Source of the DNA: Pseudomonas donghuensis
GTDB lineage: Bacteria > Pseudomonadota > Gammaproteobacteria > Pseudomonadales > Pseudomonadaceae
DNA: 48,429 nt
Direction of reading: 5' to 3'
Assembly (NCBI RefSeq): GCF_000259195.1
Contig: NZ_JH650777.1
Span: 33,595 to 82,023, forward strand
The position numbers were made by a program, and so were the translations under genes. Positions 7,688 to 15,681 of this stretch are shown here, piece by piece. The number at the start of each line of letters is the position of its first letter. Within the stretch, counting starts at the first letter, position 1. Below the pieces are notes generated by a model, which saw only the letters and a program-made list of their open reading frames with translations, had not been told where the DNA came from and did not search any database.

Positions 7688-8962
7688 TCAAGGCAACTGA
7701 TCGTCCAGCGCCTTGTTCTTCCAGCTGTCGTTACCCGGCAGCAGCAGGTTCAGGGCAATAGCCACCACCGCGCACAGGGCGATGCCCTTCAGGCCCCAGT
7801 CATCGGGGCCGGTGCCGCTACCGATCAGCACGCCACCGATTCCGAACACCAGGGTCACCGAAACGATCACCAGGTTGCGCGCCTCGCTGAGGTCGATCTT
7901 GTGGCGGATCATGGTGTTCATGCCTACCGCCGCGATCGAGCCGAACAGCAGGCAGAGAATGCCGCCCATTACCGGTACCGGAATGCTCTGCAGCAGCGCG
8001 CCGAACTTGCCGATGAAGGCCAGGGTGATGGCAAAGATTGCCGCCCAGGTCATGATCTTCGGGTTGTAGTTCTTGGTCAGCATCACTGCGCCGGTCACTT
8101 CGGCATAGGTGGTGTTGGGTGGCCCGCCGAACAGGCCGGCAGTGGTGGTGGCGATGCCGTCCCCGAGCAGGGTGCGGTGCAAGCCGGGCTTTTTCAGGTA
8201 ATCGCGGCCGGTCACGCTGCCAACGGCAATCACGCCGCCGATGTGCTCGATCGCCGGCGCCAGGGCCACCGGTACGATGAACAGGATCGCCTGCCAGTTG
8301 AACGCAGGTGCGGTGAAGTGCGGCAGCGCCAGCCATGGCGCGGCGGCGATCTTGGCGGTGTCGACCACGCCAAAGTAGAACGACAGGCCAAAGCCCACCA
8401 GCACGCCGGCGATGATCGGCACCAGGCGGAAGATGCCTTTGCCGAACACGGCAACGATCAGGGTGGTCAGCAGTGCCGGCATGGAGATCATCATCGCGGT
8501 GCTGTAGGGCAGCAGCTCGGTGCCGTCACCGGCCTTGCCCATGGCCATGTTGGCGGCAATCGGCGCCATTGCCAGGCCGATGGAGATGATCACCGGGCCA
8601 ATCACTACCGGCGGCAGCAAGCGGTCGATAAAGCCGGTGCCTTTGATTTTTACCGCAAGGCCGAGGAAGGTGTAGACGAAACCTGCTGCCATTACCCCGC
8701 CCATGGTCTCGGCCAGGCCGAACTGGCCCTTGGCAAGGATGATCGGGGTAATGAACGCGAAGCTCGAAGCCAGGAACACCGGCACCTGGCGACCGGTAAC
8801 CACCTGAAACAGCAGAGTTCCCAGACCCGCCGTGAACAGCGCGACGTTGGGGTCAAGGCCGGTAATCAGCGGCATCAGTACCAGCGCGCCGAAGGCGACG
8901 AAGAGCATCTGCGCGCCAGAGACGACCTGGCGCCAGAGCGGGTCGTTGAACTCATCCTGCAT
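7688..8962 (-). CDS. uraA: Uracil permease (NCS2 nucleobase:cation symporter)
   Basis: 424 residues, highly hydrophobic with about 14 membrane segments expected. The N-terminus is MQDEFNDPLWRQVVSGAQMLFVAFGALVLMPLITGLDPNVALFTAGLGTLLF, typical UraA. NCS2 signature parts are visible: the PVALAPAIEHIGG stretch with the substrate/proton Glu, and GLFGGPPNTTYAE. It imports uracil with protons. The start lies 2 bases after the upp stop, so transport and salvage are one operon. Confidence 0.95.
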   Translation of the reverse strand: MQDEFNDPLWRQVVSGAQMLFVAFGALVLMPLITGLDPNVALFTAGLGTLLFQVVTGRQVPVFLASSFAFITPIILAKGQFGLAETMGGVMAAGFVYTFLGLAVKIKGTGFIDRLLPPVVIGPVIISIGLAMAPIAANMAMGKAGDGTELLPYSTAMMISMPALLTTLIVAVFGKGIFRLVPIIAGVLVGFGLSFYFGVVDTAKIAAAPWLALPHFTAPAFNWQAILFIVPVALAPAIEHIGGVIAVGSVTGRDYLKKPGLHRTLLGDGIATTTAGLFGGPPNTTYAEVTGAVMLTKNYNPKIMTWAAIFAITLAFIGKFGALLQSIPVPVMGGILCLLFGSIAAVGMNTMIRHKIDLSEARNLVIVSVTLVFGIGGVLIGSGTGPDDWGLKGIALCAVVAIALNLLLPGNDSWKNKALDDQLP

Positions 8963-8964
8963 GT

Positions 8965-9603
8965 TCAGGCGTCCTTCTGCTTGGTGCCGAAAATCTTGTC
9001 ACCGGCATCGCCCAGGCCAGGGATGATGTAACCGTGTTCGTTCAGGCGCTGGTCGATCGAGGCGGTGTAGATCTGCACGTCCGGGTGGGCTTTTTCCACC
9101 ACGGCGATGCCTTCGGGCGCGGCGACCAGGACCATGGCGCGGATGTCCTTGCACCCGGCTTTCTTCAGCAGGTCGATGGTGGCGACCATCGAGCCGCCGG
9201 TGGCCAGCATCGGGTCGATAATCAGGGCCAGGCGTTCGTTGATTTCCGGGGCGAGTTTTTCCAGGTAGGTGTGCGCTTCGAGGGTTTCCTCGTTGCGGGC
9301 CACGCCAACGGCGCTGACCTTGGCGCCCGGAATCAGGCTGAGCACGCCATCGAGCATGCCGATGCCGGCACGCAGGATCGGTACTACAGTGATTTTCTTG
9401 CCAGCGATTTTCTCGACCTGGACCTTGCCGCACCAGCCATCGATTTCATAGCTTTCCAGGGGCAGGTCTTTGGTGGCTTCGTAGGTCAGGAGCGTACCGA
9501 CTTCCTGGGCGAGCTCGCGAAAATTCTTGGTGCTGATGTCGGCGCGACGCATCAGGCCGAGCTTGTGGCGGATCAGCGGGTGACGGATCTCACGGGTAGG
9601 CAT
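8965..9603 (-). CDS. upp: Uracil phosphoribosyltransferase
   Basis: 212 residues, standard length. It converts uracil and PRPP to UMP. The PRPP-binding loop is visible as LIIDPMLATGGSMVAT, and the uracil-binding C-terminus as HGYIIPGLGDAGDKIFGTK. A GGAG-type RBS precedes the ATG. It is first gene of the upp-uraA operon and divergent from hpt. The intergenic region of 164 bases contains a perfect CTGGAC-GTTA-GTCCAG hairpin. Confidence 0.97.
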   Translation of the reverse strand: MPTREIRHPLIRHKLGLMRRADISTKNFRELAQEVGTLLTYEATKDLPLESYEIDGWCGKVQVEKIAGKKITVVPILRAGIGMLDGVLSLIPGAKVSAVGVARNEETLEAHTYLEKLAPEINERLALIIDPMLATGGSMVATIDLLKKAGCKDIRAMVLVAAPEGIAVVEKAHPDVQIYTASIDQRLNEHGYIIPGLGDAGDKIFGTKQKDA

Positions 9604-9678
9604 AGGGAAAGGCTCCGGGGGGCGGGCAAAAAAACCGCGCTAGATTAATCTATTCAGCCATGCATGTCCTCAGACTTA

Positions 9679-9694
9679 CTGGACGTTAGTCCAG
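9679..9694. promoter_or_regulatory. Perfect short palindrome in upp/hpt divergent promoter region
   Basis: CTGGAC-GTTA-GTCCAG, 6 bp arms with a 4-base spacer, sits midway between the two divergent starts. It could be an operator for a nucleobase-responsive regulator or a small hairpin; nothing in the sequence decides. Confidence 0.4.
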
Positions 9695-9767
9695 AAATGC
9701 TTGATCTGATGCGACGGGATGCGTACCTTTGCCCGCTTTTCTCAATTGCCGCCCCTTGGAGAGCGCC

Positions 9768-10325
9768 ATGTCCGCCGATCTCGAGCACATCCGTCAAGTC
9801 ATGCGCGAGGCTGACTGCCTGCACACCGAAGCCGAAGTCGAGGCAGCCATCGCCCGCGTGGGCGCGCAGATCACCGAAGTGCTGGCCGATAGCAACCCGG
9901 TAGTGTTCTGCGTGATGAACGGCGGCCTGATCTTCGCCGGCAAGCTGCTGACTCATCTGCAGTTCCCGCTGGAATCGTCCTACTTGCACGCCACCCGCTA
10001 CCGCAACCAGACCAGCGGCGGCGACCTGTTCTGGAAGGCCAAGCCGGAAGTTTCGTTCATTGATCGTGATGTGCTGATCATCGACGACATCCTTGATGAA
10101 GGTCATACCCTTAGCGCTATTATCGACTTCTGCAAGCACGCCGGTGCCCGTGCCGTGCATACTGCCGTACTGATCGACAAGGACCATGATCGCAAGGCCA
10201 GCGCCGACCTCAAGGCCGACTTCTGCGGCTTGAGCTGCGTCGACCGCTACGTGTTCGGTTATGGTATGGACTACAAAGGTTACTGGCGTAACGCCAACGG
10301 TATCTACGCGGTTAAAGGACTCTGA
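9768..10325 (+). CDS. hpt: Hypoxanthine-guanine phosphoribosyltransferase
   Basis: 185 residues from the ATG at 9768, which has TTGGAGAG upstream; the frame extends 13 codons further back without an RBS, so the shorter form is chosen. It makes IMP/GMP from purine bases and PRPP. The PRPP motif is VLIIDDILDEGHTL. The base-binding region includes CVDRYVFGYGMDYKGYWRN. The next gene, a WbuC-type cupin, starts 3 bases after the stop, suggesting co-transcription. Confidence 0.94.
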   Translation: MSADLEHIRQVMREADCLHTEAEVEAAIARVGAQITEVLADSNPVVFCVMNGGLIFAGKLLTHLQFPLESSYLHATRYRNQTSGGDLFWKAKPEVSFIDRDVLIIDDILDEGHTLSAIIDFCKHAGARAVHTAVLIDKDHDRKASADLKADFCGLSCVDRYVFGYGMDYKGYWRNANGIYAVKGL

Positions 10326-10328
10326 CTC

Positions 10329-10802
10329 ATGCGCCAGCCCGGTTTTCTCGATCAATCGTTGTTCGCCGAACTGGGCGCCAAGGCTGCGGCAAATCCGCGC
10401 GGTCGCCAGCACCATAATTTCCATGAGATGGACGAGCCCTGCCACCGCATGGCGGTAGGGCTGCAGCCTTCTACCTACATACCGCCGCATCGTCATCAAG
10501 CATCGGACAAGGCTGAGTGCCTGCTTGTGCTGCGCGGAAAGCTGGGTTTGCTGGTCTTCGATGATCAAGGCCAAGTGGTAGATAAGCGGATCCTGCAGGC
10601 GGGTGGGGAATGCCTGGGTGTCGACCTGCCGACCGGTATTTTCCATGGTCTGGTGGTGCTTGAGCCAGACACGGTGATGTTCGAGTGCAAGGCCGGGCCT
10701 TTCCGTCCAGTCGCGCAGGGGGACTTTTCTACCTGGGCGCCGCGCGAAGGCGAACCGGGGGTTGCCGAGTATCACGCCTGGATGCGTGCGCAGTTCGACT
10801 GA
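10329..10802 (+). CDS. WbuC-family cupin protein
   Basis: 157 residues. The cupin core carries RHHNFHEMDEPCHRM and PPHRHQASDKAECLLVLRGKLGLLVFDD, with two metal-ligand histidines and a Glu in the first cupin motif. The second motif is around GIFHGLVVLEP. WbuC-family proteins are mostly uncharacterised and named from an O-antigen cluster; there is no O-antigen gene here. It directly follows hpt (3-base gap) and is probably translated from the same message. Confidence 0.85.
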   Translation: MRQPGFLDQSLFAELGAKAAANPRGRQHHNFHEMDEPCHRMAVGLQPSTYIPPHRHQASDKAECLLVLRGKLGLLVFDDQGQVVDKRILQAGGECLGVDLPTGIFHGLVVLEPDTVMFECKAGPFRPVAQGDFSTWAPREGEPGVAEYHAWMRAQFD

Positions 10803-10841
10803 AACTGCGTTGAGTTCATCGCCAGAAAACCTGCACGGGCG

Positions 10842-10856
10842 GCTTGCCCCGCGATC
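10842..10856. repeat. Half REP fragment
   Basis: GGCTTGCCCCGCGAT matches one arm of the class seen as a full pair at the right edge of the window. The partner arm is absent, so it is probably a decayed copy. Confidence 0.5.
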
Positions 10857-10900
10857 ATCGGCCCATGCTAGAGTGCCAGGCTGCCCCCAAGGAGCCTGAC

Positions 10901-11368
10901 ATGCGTGCGATCTTCCCCCTGTTGTTCCTGCTGAGCATGCCGCTGGCCGCAGCGCCCCTGCATAGCCAGTTCCTGCCGCCCGATGATCTTGGGCTGCGCA
11001 AGGAAGCTGCTGAGTCACAGCAGCTGCTGCAGGTCACCAGCTACTCCGTAGTGGTCGGCAACCAGCGCCAGTCCAACCAGCAGCCTATCCCGGTGACCTC
11101 ACCGTTGATCCTGCGCCTCAAAGGCAAGCCGCTGAGCAAGGGCGCGACCATCAGCCAGGTGTTGATCAGCTTCGATGCCGAAAGCAAAAGCCTGAAAAAG
11201 CCGGTGTTCGATGACAAGAGCAAGACCCTGACGCTGAACTACCCGCTGGCCCAGTACCGGGTCATGCTCGATCTGCTGCGCAACGATACGGTCTATGTGC
11301 AGTTCCTCAGCTACCCCAATGGTCACATCTGGGCCGATCTGCACACCGGTAGCGTACGCGCGCGTTGA
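10901..11368 (+). CDS. Hypothetical exported protein
   Basis: 155 residues from the ATG at 10901, preceded by AAGGAG. The N-terminus MRAIFPLLFLLSMPLAAAPL is a classical Sec signal peptide, with cleavage probably after AAA or APL. The mature part is hydrophilic and beta-rich (VTSYSVVVGNQ, PLILRLKGKPLSKGATISQVLISFD), with no motif I recognise. The longer reading frame from 10844 lacks an RBS and hides the signal peptide, so it was not used. Confidence 0.75.
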   Translation: MRAIFPLLFLLSMPLAAAPLHSQFLPPDDLGLRKEAAESQQLLQVTSYSVVVGNQRQSNQQPIPVTSPLILRLKGKPLSKGATISQVLISFDAESKSLKKPVFDDKSKTLTLNYPLAQYRVMLDLLRNDTVYVQFLSYPNGHIWADLHTGSVRAR

Positions 11369-11438
11369 GTGCCGGCGCTGCCCGGGGGTAAACTGCCGAC
11401 CCGTGAAAATGTCCGTGATGGTTCAGTTGGAGTCGGCA

Positions 11439-11729
11439 ATGCGTAAAGACAAGAAGCAAGTGATTGGTGATGAGATCAGCGACGACTACGTCAAGTCGTT
11501 CCTCCAGTACGAGCCGGCTGATAACGTCACTTCGCCGTCGCTGCACAAGCTGATCAAGGGCTACCGCGGCCTGCGCATCGATGACTTCGAGCGCTATGTC
11601 GGCTTCTTCGTCGAGGCTGGCTTTGACCTGGACGGCAAGGACGAGCACGGCCAGACTTTTGTCGAGATCATCAAGGATCAGCGTAACGCCGCCGACTACA
11701 TCGAGATCATCGACAAGGCCCGCAGCTGA
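11439..11729 (+). CDS. PA4642-family small protein
   Basis: 96 residues beginning MRKDKKQVIGDEISDDYVKSF. This matches my memory of the conserved Pseudomonas family named for P. aeruginosa PA4642; no function is known. It is highly charged, soluble and ends in a helical repeat-like segment (HGQTFVEIIKDQRNAADYIEII) reminiscent of ankyrin-type helices. ATG at 11439 has TTGGAG upstream; in-frame upstream codons lack an RBS. A strong bidirectional terminator follows directly. Confidence 0.8.
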   Translation: MRKDKKQVIGDEISDDYVKSFLQYEPADNVTSPSLHKLIKGYRGLRIDDFERYVGFFVEAGFDLDGKDEHGQTFVEIIKDQRNAADYIEIIDKARS

Positions 11730-11742
11730 AAACAGCGCCCAT

Positions 11743-11770
11743 AAAAAAACGCCCCGAAGGGCGTTTTTTT
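11743..11770. terminator. Bidirectional rho-independent terminator
   Basis: A7-CGCCC/GGGCG-T7 hairpin between the convergent PA4642-like gene and mqo. U-tracts on both sides allow it to serve both genes. Confidence 0.92.
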
Positions 11771-11781
11771 ATGCCGGCAAG

Positions 11782-13287
11782 TTACGCGTAGCTCTGCGCC
11801 GGGCTGTTCTCGACCAGGCCCAGGGCCTCGTCGTTGTACGCACTGATCTTGTGGTACAGGGCAGCGTCGGTGGCCAGGACCTTTTCCCGGGCCGGGAAAA
11901 TTTCCTTGAGCTTGGCAGCCCAGGCGCCTTTGGCTTGCTCGGGGAAGCAGCGCTCGATCAGTTCCAGCATGATCGACACGGTCACCGAAGCACCTGGCGA
12001 AGCACCGAGCAGGGCGGCCAGGGAGCCGTCCTTGGCCGCAACCAGTTCGGTACCGAACTGCAGGATGCCGCCTTTTTTCGGGTCTTTCTTGATGATCTGC
12101 ACGCGTTGGCCAGCCACTTCCAGGCGCCAGTCCTCGGCTTTGGCTTCGGGGTAGAAGCGGCGCAGGGACTCCAGGCGCTGCTCCATCGACTGCATCACTT
12201 CGCTGACCAGGTACTTGGTCAGGTCCATGTTGTCGCGGGCCACGGCCAGCATCGGGCCAATGTTGCCCATGCGTACCGACAGCGGCAGGTCGAGGAACGA
12301 GCCGTGCTTGAGGAACTTGGTGGTGAAGCCGGCATACGGGCCGAACAGCAGCGAGGTCTTGCCGTCAACTACGCGGGTATCCAGGTGCGGTACCGACATG
12401 GGTGGCGAACCGACCGCGGCCTGGCTGTAGACCTTGGCCTGGTGGTGCTTGACCACTTCAGGGTTGTCGCAACGCAGCCACTGGCCGCTGACCGGGAAAC
12501 CGCCAAAGCCCTTGCTCTCCTCGATACCCGACAGTTGCAGCAGCGGCAGGGCCGCGCCACCGGCGCCGAGGAACACGAAGCGGGCGTCGACTTCACGGCT
12601 GCTGCCGCTGTTGACGTCCTTGATGCTGACGGTCCAGCCGCTGCCGTTACGGCGCAGGCCGGTGACCTTCTTGCAGTACTTGACCTGCGCCTGGGGCGCG
12701 TTGGCCAGGTGCTTGAGCAGCTTGTTGGTCAGCGCGCCGAAGTTGACGTCGGTGCCTTTCATGACGCGGGTGGCGGCGATCTGCTGGTCGGCGGGGCGAC
12801 CCGGCATCATCAGCGGCATCCACTCGTTCATCACCGCCTTGTCTTCGGTGTATTCCATCTCGGCGAAGGCATGGTGCTGCTTGAGCAGCTCGAAACGTTT
12901 CTTGAGGAAGCTGATGCCCTTTTCGCCTTCGACGTAGCTCAGGTGCGGCACGGGGTTGATGAACGCCCGTGGCGAGCTGAACGCGCCTTTTTTGCTCAGG
13001 TAAGCCCAGAACTGCCGGGAAACCTCGAACTGGGTGTTGATATGCACCGCTTTCTTGATATCGATGCTGCCGTCGGCGGCCTGTGGCGTGTAGTTCAGTT
13101 CACACAGCCCGGCATGGCCGGTCCCGGCGTTGTTCCACGGGTTGGAACTTTCCGCGGCACCCGAATCCATCAACTCGACGACTTCCAGCTTGATCGCCGG
13201 GTCGAGTTCCTTGAGCAGTACGGCCAGGGTGGCACTCATGATGCCTGCCCCTACCAGTACTACATCGACTGCTTCGTTCTGCGCCAT
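11782..13287 (-). CDS. mqo: Malate:quinone oxidoreductase
   Basis: 501 residues from the ATG at 13287 (GGAGA upstream); an in-frame extension of 31 codons has no support. It is a peripheral membrane FAD enzyme that oxidises malate to oxaloacetate and passes electrons to quinone. The FAD motif VVLVGAGIMSATLAVLL lies near the N-terminus, followed by the Mqo signature NPWNNAGTGHAGLCELNYTP. Pseudomonads often carry more than one mqo; only one is in view. It ends at the shared terminator. Confidence 0.96.
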   Translation of the reverse strand: MAQNEAVDVVLVGAGIMSATLAVLLKELDPAIKLEVVELMDSGAAESSNPWNNAGTGHAGLCELNYTPQAADGSIDIKKAVHINTQFEVSRQFWAYLSKKGAFSSPRAFINPVPHLSYVEGEKGISFLKKRFELLKQHHAFAEMEYTEDKAVMNEWMPLMMPGRPADQQIAATRVMKGTDVNFGALTNKLLKHLANAPQAQVKYCKKVTGLRRNGSGWTVSIKDVNSGSSREVDARFVFLGAGGAALPLLQLSGIEESKGFGGFPVSGQWLRCDNPEVVKHHQAKVYSQAAVGSPPMSVPHLDTRVVDGKTSLLFGPYAGFTTKFLKHGSFLDLPLSVRMGNIGPMLAVARDNMDLTKYLVSEVMQSMEQRLESLRRFYPEAKAEDWRLEVAGQRVQIIKKDPKKGGILQFGTELVAAKDGSLAALLGASPGASVTVSIMLELIERCFPEQAKGAWAAKLKEIFPAREKVLATDAALYHKISAYNDEALGLVENSPAQSYA

Positions 13288-13330
13288 TAACGCGTCTCCA
13301 AAATCTTCAGCACCAAATTGACAGCATAGG

Positions 13331-13349
13331 ATCCCTGGCTTGCCAGGAT
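13331..13349. repeat. Palindrome in mqo leader/promoter region
   Basis: ATCCCTGGCTTGCCAGGAT forms a short hairpin about 45 bases before the mqo ATG. It may be a REP remnant or a leader hairpin; no further support. Confidence 0.35.
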
Positions 13350-13892
13350 CGCCATGTCCGATTCTTCGCAGTTCTTGCAACTTCAGCGGACACCACCAAC
13401 CGGGCTTTGCGTTGCCTATGAACGCATTTTACAGCCGGTGCGGCAATTCGACTTATGGTCAAGGTATCCGTCGTGCGTTATGGACCGGTTTCAGGCACCC
13501 ATTGCAAATGAGCGCTGTTGCCAGCTGTTCAGGGCTGTTCGGGACACTTTAGGTGCTTTTGCACATGCCAGACTGTTCATTGCTCGCCACACTCTCGTGA
13601 AGTTGTGAAAACCCGTTTTTTCACGCTCTTTTGGAGACGTGAACCTCAAAATGGACTGCGCGATGGCAGACCCGGCAGGTTCAGGCAGGGCAGAGGGCCG
13701 AATGACGCAGGCACACTGGCTGGTGCAAGACCTGTGTGGAAGGCTCTCTGTGGGCGGTGCGGGGGATGCGCAATGCTGTGCATTGGCGGTACTGCGAGGC
13801 CCGATCAGGAGACGTCCTTATAATCGGGGGGAGATTATAGCGATGTCGCGGGCAGAAAAACTCTTTATTAGCGACTTTTATTGAGGCAAAAC
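13350..13892. other. Long intergenic region upstream of mqo, no convincing gene
   Basis: About 540 bases between the mqo leader and the end of the next leftward gene. The best open frame (13639-13884) begins GTG after GGAG, but its composition resembles no protein I know. A perfect inverted repeat TATAATC-N7-GATTATA is at 13819-13839. The mqo promoter should lie in the left part. No tRNA-like cloverleaf was seen. Confidence 0.6.
13819..13839. promoter_or_regulatory. Perfect palindrome containing -10-like sequences on both strands
   Basis: TATAATC and GATTATA, spaced by seven purines (G6A), form an exact inverted repeat. TATAAT is a consensus -10, so it could fire in either direction, or bind a dimeric regulator. 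Confidence 0.4.
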
Positions 13893-14126
13893 TCAGGCGG
13901 CGAGGGTGCGTTGCAGCCAGTTTCCGCTGACACGCTTTGAAACACGGGCGTTGGCGGGCAGTGGACGGTTGAGCCAGGCCAGGCGAATTTCGTTGATTTC
14001 CACCCAGCCGCTGGTCGCGGGGGCCTGCGCGCACTGCTTGAAGGCCTGGCAATGGCCCTGGGCGTCGAGGCGGGCAAAGCAGCGTTGTGGATTGCGTTTG
14101 AACAGCAGGGCCAGGAGCGAGGGCAT
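13893..14126 (-). CDS. Small conserved hypothetical protein
   Basis: 77 residues from the ATG at 14126 (MPSLLALLFKRNPQRCFARLD), with ACAGGGA upstream. It is basic, with a hydrophobic start, two cysteines, and a C-terminal NARVSKRVSGNWLQRTLAA. I do not recognise a domain. The upstream in-frame extension to 14231 looks non-coding. It lies divergently from the YajG-like lipoprotein gene. Confidence 0.6.
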   Translation of the reverse strand: MPSLLALLFKRNPQRCFARLDAQGHCQAFKQCAQAPATSGWVEINEIRLAWLNRPLPANARVSKRVSGNWLQRTLAA

Positions 14127-14293
14127 GGCGGTATCCCTGTGAAGATTTGAGGCAAGGATAACCGGGCAGTGATGAAACGATTGTGACAGCGAACCGTGGC
14201 CGCTGCGGCCTGTCTTACTCACTAATGGCACGCCGATAGCTGGGCTGCCTTGTGCTGGTTATACTGGCGGCCTTTGCTGCCTATTCTGGAGAG

Positions 14294-14884
14294 ATGAGCA
14301 TGTTGCAACGTTTGTTGTTCGGTTTGATCGCGGTGACCAGTCTGACCCTGGCCGGTTGTGCCCACAGCCCGCAACAACTCAGCCCGCAACCGAAACTCAC
14401 CGCTCAGCTGGCGCCGGTCGGTCATGGCCAGCCGGTGGTGGTCAAGGTGGTCGATGGCCGTGCCTCGCAAACCCTGGGCACCCGTGGCGGCCTGTACCCG
14501 GAAACCAGTGCCATCACGGTGACCAGCAACGATATCCTGCCAAAACTGCAGGCCCAGGCCGAAGCGGCTGTGCGGCTGCTGGGCTTCACGCCGACGCCGA
14601 ATGCCTACAACGCGCCGCAACTGACCGTGACCCTGACCGAGCTCAAGTACCAGTCGCCAAAAGAAGGCATGTACGTGACCGAAGCCACCATCGGTGCGAC
14701 TTTCAAGGCTGACGTGGCCAACGCCAACCGTCGCTACAGCGGCCGTTACGGCGCCTCGCTCGACCAGCGTTTCGGCATGGCGCCGAACCAGGAAACCAAC
14801 ACCAAGCTGGTGGGTGATGTGCTGAGCGACGCCCTGACCCGTCTGTTCAAGGACCAGGCCGTCGGCCAGATCCTCGGCGAGTAA
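14294..14884 (+). CDS. YajG-family lipoprotein
   Basis: 196 residues. The signal peptide MSMLQRLLFGLIAVTSLTLAGC ends in the lipobox LAGC. The mature part matches YajG-type lipoproteins (VVKVVDGRASQTLGTRGGLY, followed by a LxxLGFTP segment and a C-terminal LSDALTRLFKD). GGAGAG precedes the ATG at 14294. Probably outer-membrane anchored because a Ala follows the Cys rather than Asp. Function unknown. A strong terminator follows. Confidence 0.82.
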   Translation: MSMLQRLLFGLIAVTSLTLAGCAHSPQQLSPQPKLTAQLAPVGHGQPVVVKVVDGRASQTLGTRGGLYPETSAITVTSNDILPKLQAQAEAAVRLLGFTPTPNAYNAPQLTVTLTELKYQSPKEGMYVTEATIGATFKADVANANRRYSGRYGASLDQRFGMAPNQETNTKLVGDVLSDALTRLFKDQAVGQILGE

Positions 14885-14896
14885 GCCCAGACAGTA

Positions 14897-14934
14897 AAAA
14901 GCCCGATGCCTGCAGGGTAGGCATCGGGCTTTTG
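14897..14934. terminator. Rho-independent terminator
   Basis: AAAAGCCCGATGCC / GGCATCGGGCTTTT hairpin with a 10-base loop after the YajG-like gene. A-tract and T-tract on the two sides make it bidirectional for the convergent small gene at 14948. Confidence 0.92.
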
Positions 14935-14947
14935 CGTTTCTGGACGC

Positions 14948-15154
14948 TCAGGCGGCTTCGACGTAGAAATCCAGTACGCTGATGCCGGTAGGACCGTCGA
15001 CTTCGGGCAGATCATCATGGGCATGTCCGCCCAGGGCGCAGTACACCAGCCATTGGCGGTCCTGGACGTTGAACGCCAGGCCGTCGATCAGCGCCTGCTG
15101 CTCGTCGCTCTGGGCGATCAGGTAAAGACGGTCCTGGTTTTCGGCGTGCAGCAT
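14948..15154 (-). CDS. Small conserved hypothetical protein
   Basis: 68 residues, acidic, starting MLHAENQDRLYLIAQSDEQQALIDGLAF at the ATG at 15154, with CCGGAG at a good distance upstream. It contains a HAHDD cluster that could bind metal. No domain recognised. The frame runs 30 codons further upstream without an RBS; the shorter start is preferred. Confidence 0.65.
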   Translation of the reverse strand: MLHAENQDRLYLIAQSDEQQALIDGLAFNVQDRQWLVYCALGGHAHDDLPEVDGPTGISVLDFYVEAA

Positions 15155-15324
15155 GACAAGCTCCGGTGGGTGGCGACGGCCGATAGAGTGGCGTGTCCAG
15201 ATGACGAGCGTGTGACGCTGCGAATTAATCGTCGTTGGTCGCAAAGGGCAGGCACGGGCGCGGCGCTTGGGTAGAATGCCCGCCGTGTCGAAAGTATCGA
15301 TGTACTTCTTTTTGAGGTTTTGCG

Positions 15325-15585
15325 ATGTCGTTGCAAGTGATCTGGGGGCTGTTTGCCGCCCATCCGGGCAAGCTGATCAACCTGCTGGCCCTGCTGCTGA
15401 CCTGCCCGGGCGGCCTGCTGCTGCACAGCGCCCGGCGTCGCGCGGCGCAAACCCTGGCGGGCATGGCCGCCGATGAGGCGGTGGTCGATGGCATGAGCCT
15501 GCGCATCAACCGTTTTTACTACATCCTCGGTTTCGCCTTCCTGGCGCTGGCCTTGTTGCTGTCCTGGTTCAGTACCTGGGTGTGA
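15325..15585 (+). CDS. Small inner-membrane protein
   Basis: 86 residues with two hydrophobic segments: about residues 16-33 (KLINLLALLLTCPGGLLLHS) and 65-85 (YYILGFAFLALALLLSWFSTWV), joined by a polar, basic loop. TTTTGAGG is upstream of the ATG. Function unknown. A REP pair follows. Confidence 0.7.
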   Translation: MSLQVIWGLFAAHPGKLINLLALLLTCPGGLLLHSARRRAAQTLAGMAADEAVVDGMSLRINRFYYILGFAFLALALLLSWFSTWV

Positions 15586-15604
15586 TCGGGGCTGCTTCGC
15601 AGCC

Positions 15605-15662
15605 CATCGCTGGCAAGCCGGCTCCCACAGAGTGTTCCTGTGGGAGCTGGCTTGCCAGCGAT
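15605..15662. repeat. Inverted REP pair
   Basis: ATCGCTGGCAAGCCGGCTCCCACAG and its inverted copy, about 10 bases apart, between convergent genes. Same class as the elements after hemH, the HMCES-like gene and the M48 gene. Confidence 0.88.
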
Positions 15663-15681
15663 GCAGGCGACGCGGTGCGAC

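Noticed and set aside
9654..11018. 454-residue minus-strand frame opposite hpt and the cupin gene
   Set aside because: Shadow of hpt and WbuC-like cupin, both with clear motifs on the plus strand.
13639..13884. 81-residue frame starting GTG after GGAG in the mqo upstream gap
   Set aside because: Plausible RBS, but the product has no recognisable pattern, is rich in Gly/Arg/Cys, and overlaps a palindromic control-like site.
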